A program made the translations under genes and the position numbers. Shown here in pieces: positions 25,053 through 35,469 of a stretch of DNA of 64,000 nucleotides. The notes below the pieces were generated by a model. The model did not search any database and was not told where the DNA came from. It was given only the letters and a program-made list of their open reading frames with translations. The DNA is taken from assembly GCA_021780075.1 (NCBI GenBank), contig JAJXZL010000009.1:45342-109341 (forward strand), in the 5' to 3' direction. Position 1 is the first letter of the stretch, and each line of letters starts with the position of its first letter. Source of the stretch: Acidobacteriota bacterium (lineage in GTDB: Bacteria > Acidobacteriota > Terriglobia > Terriglobales > Acidobacteriaceae).

Positions 25053-25080
25053 AGCACCGGCCTGAGAAGGCCGGTGCTCT
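25051..25080. terminator. Strong hairpin between convergent genes
   Basis: Perfect 13-base arms (AGAGCACCGGCCT) with a GAGA loop. It overlaps the stop of the 93-residue gene and lies 11 bases beyond the convergent gene's stop at 25091. With no T-run on either side it is probably a bidirectional barrier rather than a canonical intrinsic terminator. Confidence 0.7.
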
Positions 25081-25090
25081 ATGACTTGAA

Positions 25091-25576
25091 CTATCCGAGG
25101 CTGGTTGTGTCTTCGGCGGACTGGAGCGTGCTTTGCAGCTTCTTGTGCTGCGCATCGGTCAGCCTGAGATAGAAGGTTCCCCGTCCAACCCTTATGCCGG
25201 CGGCGATATGCAGCAGCGAATGCGCGTAGGGAACCCCGCCCCCACACCGTGTCATCTTGAAAAGCAACCTTTCATCGCGGAAAGTGACGGATTTCCCAGC
25301 CGGGGTTATCAGGTTCCATTCAAAGAATTCGCAGTGCCATCCATCAGGATGGCAGCGCTTAAAGGACACGTACACCGTATGCCGTCTGGCGCCGGGGCGG
25401 CATAGGGTGCAGTACTGAACGCCTGGAGTGTGCGGCGGGGGCAGAAGCCCCATACAGCCCATACAGCGCTGGCCAGACCGGACCTCCGCCCGGGCCGGTG
25501 ATATGCCCTTGCGCGGCGCGCTGCGGGCCTGAGCCTCCATCCGCCGCATGACCTGGTCGAGTATTTTTTGATTCAT
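25091..25576 (-). CDS. Hypothetical cysteine-motif protein
   Basis: 161 residues. CMGCMG near 38-43 and YCTLC near 55-59 form a zinc-ribbon-like pair of cysteine knuckles, followed by the basic stretch RPGARRHTVYVSFKRCHPDG and a C-terminal domain with KMTRCGGGVPYAHSLLH. The two cysteine pairs suggest zinc binding; the rest is unfamiliar. It lies downstream of the primase-like gene on the same strand with a 147-base gap and probably shares its transcript. Confidence 0.55.
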   Translation of the reverse strand: MNQKILDQVMRRMEAQARSAPRKGISPARAEVRSGQRCMGCMGLLPPPHTPGVQYCTLCRPGARRHTVYVSFKRCHPDGWHCEFFEWNLITPAGKSVTFRDERLLFKMTRCGGGVPYAHSLLHIAAGIRVGRGTFYLRLTDAQHKKLQSTLQSAEDTTSLG

Positions 25577-25723
25577 GGTTTCTCCTTCAGATAACTGGTT
25601 GTCAATCGTGGGTTGCGGACATCGGTCGGACTGCGTGGCGCTGGATCCGCCTTTCCCGCCGAGGGAGGCGGACCCCCGGCGGTGGTAGTGCGGCGGTCAC
25701 GAGGATCAGCACCGGCCCGCATG

Positions 25724-26428
25724 TCAGCTGAGAATTGATTCGGGCGCTTCCCAGGGAGCCGGCACCGCGCTGGGTGAAATGCGGCCAGGGACATCAGCTC
25801 CGTCCTGGCCTCCGCCAGAGTTGAACTCCGGCTCCCACATCCAATCGGGAGCATCCATGAGCGGGGCGTGGGGATCGATGTAAACCAGCCGACGGCTCGA
25901 ACCCAGCCGGTCCGAGACAAACCAACTGGGCGGGATGAAGATGAATGCGTTGCCGGCGTGAATCTTCAAGCCGCGGTAGCGCTGCCCCAGAAAGCGAACG
26001 CGCCGCCCTGCTCCGCGAAAAAGAAGAAAACGCGATGTGTCATCCCGGAATTGGAGGGTCTTGGTCCAGCGTCCAAGACTGTTCCGGCACAAGACGGACA
26101 GGGGCGCATAACCGATCCTCGTATCGATTTCCAGGACGACGATCCCGGAGGCGCCGGCGTGAAGGGTCCAGTTGCAATCGCCGTGTTGGGCCGCAGCCTG
26201 GGCGATCAGCTCAAGATGGCTTACGGGACAGCTCACATAGGCTCGCGCTGAAGCATATTTGGAGTGGGCCAAGGCGGGTGCTATCGCGAATCCAAGCTGC
26301 GCGGCGCGGACAAGGGACGAGTCAAGATCGGCCGGCTCGATTGAGCCGGCGGAGGAGGAAGCGGACAATACAGCGGACAGACCTGCCGCATTCGCGGTAG
26401 TCACGGAGTTTTCAAACGATTCGGACAT
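25724..26428 (-). CDS. Primase-polymerase (Prim-Pol) like protein
   Basis: 234 residues from MSESFENSVTTANAAGL at 26428; an open extension to 26578 crosses a large hairpin and is unlikely. The pattern NWTLHAGASGIVVLEID followed by LQFRDDTSRFLLFRG and then GLKIHAGNAFIFIPPSW resembles the bifunctional primase/polymerase N-terminal domain: a glycine-rich turn, a hydrophobic strand ending in acidic residues (E-x-D), a strand with LLF and the GxVVAPPS-type loop. Residues are somewhat divergent and no helicase domain follows. Replication of an island or satellite is the family role; activity here is uncertain. Confidence 0.55.
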   Translation of the reverse strand: MSESFENSVTTANAAGLSAVLSASSSAGSIEPADLDSSLVRAAQLGFAIAPALAHSKYASARAYVSCPVSHLELIAQAAAQHGDCNWTLHAGASGIVVLEIDTRIGYAPLSVLCRNSLGRWTKTLQFRDDTSRFLLFRGAGRRVRFLGQRYRGLKIHAGNAFIFIPPSWFVSDRLGSSRRLVYIDPHAPLMDAPDWMWEPEFNSGGGQDGADVPGRISPSAVPAPWEAPESILS

Positions 26429-26441
26429 ACTGTTGACTCCA

Positions 26442-26499
26442 AACAAAAGCAGCCGCGCGGAGCACCTTGTGGTGATCTGCGCGGCTGCCAGGTTTTGTT
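26442..26499. repeat. Long interrupted hairpin in the primase-like leader
   Basis: GCAGCCGCGC (26449-26458) and GCGCGGCTGC (26479-26488) are perfect ten-base arms. CACC/GGTG pair again inside, and AACAAAA/TTTTGTT pair outside across a four-base bulge. It begins 14 bases upstream of the chosen start on the minus strand, inside its leader. Confidence 0.65.
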
Positions 26500-26883
26500 G
26501 AGTTGTGGTTCCCCAGAACCGACGGTAATTCTGGCGATGAATTGAGCTTGCGGGTGGTTTAAATTCGCTGGAGTCCATGGCAACTGAGGACGCCGACGTA
26601 TTATCCCGGTTCGGATCCGCCAGTCGCTGCAGTCGACGGGCTGGATCGGGTTATGGGTGATTGACTAGTCTTGGATCACCCCATGCGCGAAGTTCGCATG
26701 TGGGTATCCAACGCCCTTTTGAGAAAATCTTCGCAGTTTGGATGGAACCGGCATACGCGAACAACCCCGCAGCCTCGATCGGCACCGTCACCGACGGACC
26801 GGGTTCATTTCAGCACAGATGCTTTCTTATTCCGGTTTTGAGGGGGGAAGCTTAAATCCATCCATGGAGGACAGTGGTTGGTA
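26500..26883. other. Intergenic, no gene seen
   Basis: No reading frame here has a plausible ribosome site or protein-like composition. Short inverted repeats such as GCGCGAAGTTCGC occur, but nothing assignable. Confidence 0.4.
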
Positions 26884-27519
26884 CTATTGAGCGCGCACAA
26901 TCGCGATCTCAAACTTGATCGGCCGCCTCGTCACGACGTAGTCCGGCCCTGAAAGCGCCGCATTCACAAACAGGGTGCCGGCCGAATGGATCATGCCGAA
27001 TTGCTCATGAATGTGACCGAAAACGTGCAGGCGGGGTCCGACCCGGCGAACGGTGGCCAGCAGCTGATCGCATCCTTGAGGCTTTCCATGCGAGCTCTGA
27101 TCAAGAATTCCCCGCGGGGGACCGTGGGTGATCAAAATATCTGTATCCTTGGGAATCCGGGAGAACAGTGCCTCCCGCTCTCGAGCCGTAGCGGGCCCGA
27201 AAGCCCCCCAGTCACTCGGCGTGCAGGGAGAACCCCATATTCTGAGCCCTTCCATCACGACACCTTCGTTAATCAGTAGTGTCGCCTCCGTTATGAGTTC
27301 GCGGAATGCGGGGTCAACGAATCCGGAATCGTGATTGCCGGGAATCAGCACCTTGCTCCTGTGAGGTAATTGCCCCAGCCAGTCATTGAAATCCCGGATG
27401 GCGCAAGTGCTGCCGTTGAAGTACGTGAAGTCCCCGGCGTGAACGAGCAAGTCTCCATCAGGGACCTCCACGTCGCGATGGTGGCCGTGAGTGTCGCTCA
27501 TCAACACCAGGCAAGTCAT
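26884..27519 (-). CDS. Metallophosphoesterase, second in island
   Basis: 211 residues from MTCLVLMSDTHGHH at 27519. Calcineurin-like motifs are complete: SDTHGH (8-13), GDFTYF near 29, GNHDSG near 60, THGPP near 133 and GHIHEQFG near 170. The arrangement is that of small class III-like phosphoesterases that hydrolyse diverse nucleotides or phosphoproteins. It is unrelated in detail to the phosphoesterase at 20860-21519. It stands alone between gaps. Confidence 0.87.
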   Translation of the reverse strand: MTCLVLMSDTHGHHRDVEVPDGDLLVHAGDFTYFNGSTCAIRDFNDWLGQLPHRSKVLIPGNHDSGFVDPAFRELITEATLLINEGVVMEGLRIWGSPCTPSDWGAFGPATAREREALFSRIPKDTDILITHGPPRGILDQSSHGKPQGCDQLLATVRRVGPRLHVFGHIHEQFGMIHSAGTLFVNAALSGPDYVVTRRPIKFEIAIVRAQ

Positions 27520-27657
27520 GCTAGCTCTTTCTCTCATTTGGCTTTGGACTTCAATGCCCACTCTTTTCTCTCCGTGTTAATGCCGATTTTCCTGCCCCAA
27601 TCCGGCCCGAACCGCGGCCCCGCAGCTTTGACGTATTGGCGGGCATAAGCCACAACT

Positions 27658-27677
27658 TGGGTACAACTGGGTACAAC
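27658..27677. repeat. Exact tandem of a 10-base unit
   Basis: TGGGTACAAC occurs twice in tandem, 120-140 bases beyond the stop of the split integrase, the place where att or arm-binding sites often lie. A similar TTGGGTACAT occurs inside the integrase 3' end near 27874. Confidence 0.4.
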
Positions 27678-27798
27678 CGTGCGAAACGTTCCGCGAAGGG
27701 ATTAGAGACGCAACTCAAAGAAATAAAACAATTTATTAGCGATCAGTTTGATCATGAACGGTATAGAGAACCTGGTGGGCTTTTCCCATCTCGAGCAT

Positions 27799-28716
27799 CT
27801 ATCTATCCTCCTGATTTTGCTTACGTTTTTTGGGCTTCCTGCATGACCACTTGCACGACGGGAATTTGGGTGCATTGGGTACATCAGTCGGCAGTTCGAA
27901 CCCGAACCTGGCCGCTTCAGCCTCCTCAAGGCGAAAAGGCCTGTTCTTCTCAATCGTGTCGTACCAATCACCCATCACATCCCGCTCTTTAGCAGGCTTG
28001 TCACGCTCGTCCTCGTCGTCGGCGTGCCCCAGCCAGAACTTGCGCACACCCTCCTTAACTGACGTGAAGTTTCGGAGATAGGTAATGCGATAGCGGCGGA
28101 ATATGTGTGTGCCGGCATCGGAGCTTTGATCGTAGTCGTTCTCGTAGCCAAGCTCCTCTAACGCACAATGTAAATGGTTAAGTACACTTTTATAGCTGAC
28201 TGGCCTGTCCGCCCATCTGCCGGGAAACAAGAATCCGGATTTACGATTGCCGACAAACCATTTGAGAAGCTCCGATATGGCCGGATGCAGATCCACCTTG
28301 CGCCAGCTTGCTTCTGTTTTGAGTTGATCTTCGACGATACCTTGGTGGACCTTCTGTTCGATGGAAATTGTGCGGTAGTCGGGGGAGATATGTTTATCGA
28401 TCTCCACCGCCAGCATCTCCCCGATCCTCGCGCCCGTCGCCCCCAGCAAAATGAAAAGAATGCGATAGAAGATGTTCGAAATTCTGGCCAAGCCATTCAT
28501 AATTTCAGGGGTGATGCTCGGTCTCTTCAGATCCCTCTTTCGAATTTTTGGCGCGTCGATGAACTTCTTGTTCCACACGTACGGATAGACCTGGTCACCG
28601 TTATCGTCTACGACTGCCCCCCTGATCTGCTTCACCAGGCACACCATACTTTCAATCGTGCTAGGCTTGAGCCTATCCCTCCTACTTCCCCTGCTAGCCT
28701 TTTTGTCGTTGTGCAT
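27799..28716 (-). CDS. Split tyrosine integrase, catalytic half
   Basis: 305 residues from the ATG at 28716, preceded by AAAGGAG six bases upstream. It contains the catalytic domain: GARIGEMLAVE (Arg box), H-x2-R in THIFRRYRITYL, WLGHADDEDERD (Gly-His box) and GDWYDTI (nucleophile Tyr). The N-terminal LKPSTIESMVCLVKQIRG would normally continue directly from the arm half. The partner half ends two bases upstream (TAA at 28719-28721). Frames differ, so one protein chain cannot form without frameshifting; both halves look intact. A possible in vivo two-subunit recombinase. Confidence 0.75.
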   Translation of the reverse strand: MHNDKKASRGSRRDRLKPSTIESMVCLVKQIRGAVVDDNGDQVYPYVWNKKFIDAPKIRKRDLKRPSITPEIMNGLARISNIFYRILFILLGATGARIGEMLAVEIDKHISPDYRTISIEQKVHQGIVEDQLKTEASWRKVDLHPAISELLKWFVGNRKSGFLFPGRWADRPVSYKSVLNHLHCALEELGYENDYDQSSDAGTHIFRRYRITYLRNFTSVKEGVRKFWLGHADDEDERDKPAKERDVMGDWYDTIEKNRPFRLEEAEAARFGFELPTDVPNAPKFPSCKWSCRKPKKRKQNQEDR

Positions 28717-28718
28717 TT

Positions 28719-29243
28719 TTACTCCTTTCCGCAAGGCATTGGGCCGCCCTTATTCATCCAGGCGACGAGCTCCTTGACTTTCTTGTTTGTGATTTTGTCC
28801 AGTGGCAAATCCGCTAACATCGGCAGCAGCCAGTTGTCCAGGTATGACTGTCTGCTTTTCTTTGTTGAGCGTGATTGAACAGCGGACTTCATGAAAATCT
28901 TTGCCTGCTCGGCAAATGTGGGCACGCCCGGCTTGGTTGGCGCGACTTCGGTGGGAACGACACCGGTCGGGTTGATGTGGATGGGATTGACGAGTACTTT
29001 GTCGTCTTTCCCTTCGCCTTCGACTACTTCTTCATTTCTCCCTTCGATCGCCGACATCATCTTGACGGCCTTTCGCTCACATTGCGAGGCGTTCAGCCAG
29101 CGGGGGTCTGCAGGATCAGTGGGAGAAACCTTGAAGCGTCTGAATACACGTTTCCCCTGGCCCTCGACATCGACTCGCGCCCTAAACGTGTACCAAGCGC
29201 CATGCTCCTCGATCTTCACTCTTTGGCCCCTGCGCCGTGACAT
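28719..29243 (-). CDS. Split tyrosine integrase, N-terminal half
   Basis: 174 residues from the ATG at 29243, which has GAGAGG about eight bases upstream; the frame is open to 29462 but that extension overlaps the neighbouring ORF. MSRRRGQRVKIEEHGAWYTF is the standard start of this integrase subgroup. Then come an arm-like region, QAKIFMKSAVQSRSTKKSR and LPLDKITNKKVKELVAWMNK of the SAM-like core-binding domain. It stops after GGPMPCGKE; the catalytic half starts two bases later. In intact relatives GG runs straight into LKPSTIES, so about 70 extra bases separate the halves. Confidence 0.7.
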   Translation of the reverse strand: MSRRRGQRVKIEEHGAWYTFRARVDVEGQGKRVFRRFKVSPTDPADPRWLNASQCERKAVKMMSAIEGRNEEVVEGEGKDDKVLVNPIHINPTGVVPTEVAPTKPGVPTFAEQAKIFMKSAVQSRSTKKSRQSYLDNWLLPMLADLPLDKITNKKVKELVAWMNKGGPMPCGKE

Positions 29244-29370
29244 GCACTTGCCTCTCTTTCGTTTGCGTGGGACAGCTGCCGGAGCAGCCAAATTGGACCT
29301 GTCGCTCAATGCGGCGATCAGGTCGGAGACGGGACGGGACGGATCCCAACTCGAAACCAGGGCGCTGATG

Positions 29371-29901
29371 TCATGGAGGAGGGCGGGGGCCTGCTGGACA
29401 GCAGGAGCAATATCGGGGGTATGGAGCATTGGTCGATCTCTTGCTTTCTTGGCGCTGCGCACCGGCTTGGTGGCCGGCGGCTATCGCCTGATTGGCTTCG
29501 GCGCCGGACCAGGTCCACGCCAAAGGGCTTTGGGGGTGGACCGGAATGCCGGATGGATATTGGGCGGGAAGGAAGATCGCCGAGGTGGCGCTGTGGCGCG
29601 TTTCCGCCGGATCGCTCCGGCGCGCCGGCACCCCGGCGGCGATCAACGTACAGGCGCACACTGGGCACGGCTCGGAGAGCCTAGGCGGGAACAGCCGTTC
29701 AATTGCGTTGCCGGTGGGAGCAGAGAATTCGAGGAAGAATGACCAGTTGCCCTGCTGCGGCGCACCCTCCGGATCGGCCGCGCCGCCCATGTTGAGGGAC
29801 GACAGAAGGTCTGCTCTGCGGAACGGGTGGAAACAAAGCCCACGGAACTGCAGAAGTTCCCGGAGCGGGGTATAGCGCTGTTCCGGACGAGGAGAAGGCA
29901 T
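29371..29901 (-). CDS. Uncertain hypothetical protein
   Basis: 176-residue frame. LREL, NMGGAADPEGAPQQGNW and CPVCACTLIAAGVPARRS are protein-like, with a C-x2-C-x-C cluster, but the last 60 residues are rich in proline and serine and overlap the upstream open extension of the integrase frame. It starts ten bases after the HTH gene stop at 29912, which favours co-transcription. Alternatively it is a chance frame in G+C-rich DNA. Confidence 0.38.
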   Translation of the reverse strand: MPSPRPEQRYTPLRELLQFRGLCFHPFRRADLLSSLNMGGAADPEGAPQQGNWSFFLEFSAPTGNAIERLFPPRLSEPCPVCACTLIAAGVPARRSDPAETRHSATSAIFLPAQYPSGIPVHPQSPLAWTWSGAEANQAIAAGHQAGAQRQESKRSTNAPYPRYCSCCPAGPRPPP

Positions 29902-29911
29902 AGCTGGCCCC

Positions 29912-30307
29912 CTACGCCTTTCCCTGTTCGCGCGCCGACAGGTAATTTTCTAGACTGCGCGCGGGGTAATAGGGGCTGGGAGTGCTGGCTATGCTGTTAC
30001 AGCGGTAGCATGCAATTTTTCCCTGCCGGGACCATTCCCGGAGGGTGCGTTCGCTCCTGCCCGCGATCAGGGCAGCGACAGGCTGGCTGTAGGCGAGCTG
30101 AAATTTCAGCCCGAGCTTGCTGACACGGTGGTACAGCCGCGGATAATCGACAGAGATGGCAGCCGGCGATTCCTCCGGCGTGTTAGGCGCCAGATCCGAC
30201 AGCGCCGCCGGCAATCCGGCGGGCAGTGCCGTTCCCGCTGGCAACGCGAGCCGATAGCTCTGCAGGCTCCCCCGGCCCTGCGCCTTGTTTTTTTTGTTGG
30301 TTGCCAT
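29912..30307 (-). CDS. Helix-turn-helix protein, excisionase-like
   Basis: 131 residues. A basic N-terminal tail (MATNKKNKAQGRGS) is followed by a linker and, at about 80-125, SQPVAALIAGRSERTLREWS and GKIACYRCN with PYYPARSLENYL: the HTH plus wing of the excisionase/MerR-like families. It sits two genes upstream of the split integrase on the same strand, a position expected for a recombination directionality factor of that element. No family beyond HTH_17-like can be named. Confidence 0.65.
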   Translation of the reverse strand: MATNKKNKAQGRGSLQSYRLALPAGTALPAGLPAALSDLAPNTPEESPAAISVDYPRLYHRVSKLGLKFQLAYSQPVAALIAGRSERTLREWSRQGKIACYRCNSIASTPSPYYPARSLENYLSAREQGKA

Positions 30308-30617
30308 ACTTCGTCTCCCCTGGGCGTCTGAGACCAGTAGGCAATACTTATGGCGGAGTTGGCGAGTGGCACCAGAACACTATTTTTCAACGACTTACAG
30401 AAAACTTACAAAACTTCCGCTCGGGCACAGAGCCGACAGAAATTCAAGTCCACGAGCGAAGAAAATGAGTAGATTTTTGGGGTAGGGTGGTACTAAAACA
30501 CAGCGAACTTCGCCATCAGCCGCCGCAGGGGCGCGGGCAGTTGCTCGTTTGGCTCCGCCAACTCCGGCGCGGGAACGAACACGCTCTCAGGCGCCGGTAA
30601 CCAGGAGGTGCATATAT
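30308..30617. other. Intergenic, no gene seen
   Basis: No supported reading frame. The stretch ends with the strong ribosome binding site of the small ORF that follows. Promoter sequences were not assigned. Confidence 0.4.
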
Positions 30618-30797
30618 ATGGATAAGGCTATTCCGATTCGATATTGCCTGACCTTTGGGTCCCCAACCCGATCCGGTCTGTTCGAGCCCCTGCATCATTC
30701 GCATTTCGAGCGCTTATTCGACCGTCTGGACTCGGACGCAGAGTCAGTAGAGTTTACGTGCATGGGGCAGAGCAGTTGCAATGCACGTATTCGGTAG
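30618..30797 (+). CDS. Small ORF with strong ribosome binding site, possibly frameshifted
   Basis: 59 residues starting MDKAIPIRYCLTFGSPTRSG. AGGAGGTG ends seven bases before the ATG, a near-ideal site. After about residue 45 the reading becomes unlikely, while the frame two bases later continues with QCTYSVVARGTESGHL and SVGRWIVEEATAVEMIAS to a stop at 30898. A single frameshift would merge them into a protein of about 90 residues. No family recognised. Confidence 0.45.
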   Translation: MDKAIPIRYCLTFGSPTRSGLFEPLHHSHFERLFDRLDSDAESVEFTCMGQSSCNARIR

Positions 30798-31728
30798 TCG
30801 CCCGCGGGACAGAATCGGGGCATTTGAGCAAAGTTTCTGTGGGGCGGTGGATCGTGGAGGAGGCGACGGCAGTCGAAATGATCGCCAGTTCATCATGATT
30901 CGGCCTACATCCAACTCATAATGGGCGTTTGGGGCGATCCACTATCGGGCGCTCGTCCGATTGAGCCGCGCAGCCTCTAAATCCCGTCGTGGTCATCAGC
31001 GTGGTCACCACCGGCGTGACGATCATCTGCACCATAGCCGCTATGATCGTCGCCGCAGTCTGACAAGGGCCGTGACAGAGCCAGAATTTAGCGAACTGGG
31101 GCTGGGTCAATAATTGTTTAGGATTCGAGGCCGGCGTTCATCAGCCGTGAAATCGATTCCTAATCTATAGTGTTGTCGTTGGCAGCCTGGTCCATGGGCT
31201 GGATAGAGTGCTTTGCTGGCACCCAATCTAGTGGGATGCTGCCGTTGCCTGCCTGGACTGAAGGAGGAAAGTCTCCTCGGACTTACCGAGCCAGGACATC
31301 CAGCCGGGAGGTGTTTACCAAGGAGTAACATTTTGCTCTGAGAATCATGCGTTCGAGCCGCGATTCAGCTGTGTTTAGAGCCTGAAAATGCCGCAAAACG
31401 AGTCCAAAAGTGCGGAATTCAGGTTGAAAAAGTCCGAGGGTAAGAGTTGCCGACAATACGTCCAGAACCCGAAACCTATACTCGGAACCGGGTCCAAAGC
31501 ACTTAACCCTTTGACTCAGTTCCGTAATGCCGGTATGCGTTGAAAATCTCCTTAGAAAGGAGGTGTTAAGCGGGATAAGGATGCCGAGAAACTACCTGCA
31601 AGGGAGCTTGTTCCCATCATAGGTCAGCTAGGCCTTGGAATTCATTGGCACTGTGGGGCATATCCGTGGCGCCGTCAAGACCCACCATGCTATACACCCT
31701 CCCGCATGGAATTTGATTAGGCGCTCAG
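30798..31728. other. Gene-poor stretch at the island's right side
   Basis: Apart from the out-of-frame continuation to 30898 no gene is supported over about 900 bases. No copy of the tRNA 3' end was found here. A small CTCCTT/AAGGAG inverted repeat lies near 31548-31563. This is the probable boundary zone between island and chromosome. Confidence 0.4.
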
Positions 31729-31962
31729 ATGAAATTAGAGATACTTCTCCCGCCGGGAACCTTGGCTTCCACACTCCAGAATTCACCTTATCGCATTGCC
31801 GTGCCCGGCGAAAAGGAGGAAGTAGTTGCGTTCCTCGACAACGCACGCCCCGTGGCTGCTACGGACCATCGGCTCATCGGGCTCATGCCAGGCGACCTGC
31901 CGCTGGTGCGGGCTGGTACTCTGATCGTGAACCTCAATGACATCGATTTGGAGGGAAAGTAG
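31729..31962 (+). CDS. Hypothetical 77-residue protein
   Basis: The product opens MKLEILLPPGTLASTLQNSP and ends LIVNLNDIDLEGK, with balanced composition and a central FLDNARPVAATDHRLIG. There is no good ribosome binding site, and no family is recognised. It could be a leftover of a larger gene. It is the first possible gene after the gene-poor zone. Confidence 0.4.
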   Translation: MKLEILLPPGTLASTLQNSPYRIAVPGEKEEVVAFLDNARPVAATDHRLIGLMPGDLPLVRAGTLIVNLNDIDLEGK

Positions 31963-32043
31963 TCGGCTCGATTCCCTGCTGGCCTACGAAGACTAGTGCT
32001 TTGGTGGCAGTGAGAACCACATTACAGCAACCGAGATTCTGCC

Positions 32044-33801
<1,758 letters not shown>

Positions 33802-33837
33802 AACAAACAATCCTCTCTCGATGCAAGGCAAGTAGCC

Positions 33838-35469
33838 TCAGCGCTGGTTTTGCGCTTCAGCTAGCTTCTGGCTCAATGCGCGCGCTACCGTATTGTCAGG
33901 CTGAAGTTCGCGCGCGCGCGCAATGGCAGCACGTGCCTCAGTGAAGTGTGCTTCAGCGCCCAATGTAGCGGCCAGCGAAATCCAGGCTTGCACATTATCT
34001 GGGAGAGCGTCGACCGTCGCGCGGAATTCGCGTTCGGCTGCGGCATTGTTTCCTGCTTGGAAATCCATATACCCAAGCTGATATTGTGCCTGCGCAAAAC
34101 GGGGGTTGGCCTGAACGGCTCGTTGCAATGCGGCGCGTTCGCCGTCGAGGTCGCCCTCGTTGCCGAGAACCATGGCCAATCGGTAAGCCAGGATTGCGTT
34201 CTGCGGCTGCGCGGCACAGGCTGCGCGATACAGGTCGGCAGCCCTGTGATTGTCTCCCGACTTAACCGCCTCCGCTGCTTCCGTTGCCTTGGAAACCGCC
34301 TCAGCCTGATCTGACTCCTCCTTGAGCCGTTTCTGATAGATGGCGAGCTGGTGCTGTGCTCCCTGTGTGTCGCCCAGTGTACGCAGAACCTTGGCCAACT
34401 CAAAGTGGACCTGTGGTTCGTCGGCACCAAGATCTATTGCTTCCCGGAGCTGTTTCCGGGCACCTGTAGCATCCCTCAGGTCGGCGAGCACAACACCCAG
34501 GTTGACCCTAGGGTTGTAATCATTGGGGCTGATCGCGACTGCTTCTTCCAGATGCTTACGTGCCGACTCGAGGTCACCGGCCTTCTGCTCCATCAGCCCG
34601 TTTAAATTTAGAAGGTCTGAGTCATGCGGCGCTTGGGCGAGCAGCTTTCGCCCGAGCGGCACGGCTACTTCGTTGTTTCCAGTGATGACCAGCGTGCGCA
34701 AATAAATTCGCTGGGCCTCCATGTCGTCGGGCTTCGCGCGCGCGATCTTTTCAGCCAACAATGTCGCGGCCTCAAAATGAGATTCATCGACATCGAGAGA
34801 GACTAGAGCCGCGGTGAGGGCATCGGACCAGGGCGTTGATTGAAGCCCGTCGCTCAGCTCCTGAGCGGCCTTGTCGTACATGCCCGCCTTGCGGTACGCG
34901 ATGGCAAGATCGAGAGTTAGTTTCTCATCGCGAGGGACGGTGCTGAGGCTCCGGATCGCCGCATCGAAATCTCCTGTCGCGATCAGGCTAGTGGCGAGCC
35001 CGTCCTGCGCCGCTTTTGAAGCGGAATCCATTTTCAGCGCTGCCTGCCATTGTTGAATCGCGTCGCGATTGCGCCCCAGCCGCGCTAGCGTCGCTCCGAG
35101 GAGCAGATGAGGCGGCAAAGCACCGGGATCGGTTCGAATGGCCTGTTCGAGCGGTACGATTGCCTCACGGTTTCGTCCTGCTGCGTAAAGGTTCTGCCCC
35201 AGCAGATAATGAAGGCGCGCCGATCCGGGTGCGAATTTCAATCCCACACGAATTGTACCGGCAGCGCATTCCGGCTGGTGATTCTGGTTGAACCAGGCAA
35301 CCAGCGCTGCGTAGCTATCCTCGCTGGGATGGAAACGCAGTCGAACTTCAAGCGGTGGCGGGCCGGAGCAGGCCGAAGCAGGATGGACTTGAGCCATGGC
35401 TGAAATCCCGCCTGCGAGGCATATCACAGAAGTTAGAACCGCCCTTCGGAAACCACCAAGCGAAAGCAT
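33838..35469 (-). CDS. Exported tetratricopeptide-repeat protein
   Basis: 543 residues from MLSLGGFRRAVLTSVICLAG at 35469, whose hydrophobic core ending in SAMAQ is a signal peptide; the frame remains open to 35661 but that adds an unlikely cytoplasmic tail before the signal. At least ten TPR units run from about 80 to the end (patterns LHYLLGQNLYAAGRNREAIV, DLLNLNGLMEQKAGDLESAR, AQYQLGYMDFQAGNNAAAER). TPRs bind protein partners. The CRTAC1 gene starts about 37 bases downstream; such TPR/CRTAC1 pairs recur in Acidobacteria. Partner and role unknown. Confidence 0.85.
   Translation of the reverse strand: MLSLGGFRRAVLTSVICLAGGISAMAQVHPASACSGPPPLEVRLRFHPSEDSYAALVAWFNQNHQPECAAGTIRVGLKFAPGSARLHYLLGQNLYAAGRNREAIVPLEQAIRTDPGALPPHLLLGATLARLGRNRDAIQQWQAALKMDSASKAAQDGLATSLIATGDFDAAIRSLSTVPRDEKLTLDLAIAYRKAGMYDKAAQELSDGLQSTPWSDALTAALVSLDVDESHFEAATLLAEKIARAKPDDMEAQRIYLRTLVITGNNEVAVPLGRKLLAQAPHDSDLLNLNGLMEQKAGDLESARKHLEEAVAISPNDYNPRVNLGVVLADLRDATGARKQLREAIDLGADEPQVHFELAKVLRTLGDTQGAQHQLAIYQKRLKEESDQAEAVSKATEAAEAVKSGDNHRAADLYRAACAAQPQNAILAYRLAMVLGNEGDLDGERAALQRAVQANPRFAQAQYQLGYMDFQAGNNAAAEREFRATVDALPDNVQAWISLAATLGAEAHFTEARAAIARARELQPDNTVARALSQKLAEAQNQR

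Noticed and set aside
27636..27992. 118-codon plus-strand frame over the split integrase end
   Set aside because: Overlaps the catalytic half antisense; no ribosome site or family.
7411..31728. CRISPR array or prophage structural genes in the island
   Set aside because: No regularly spaced direct repeats and no capsid, terminase, portal or tail genes were found.
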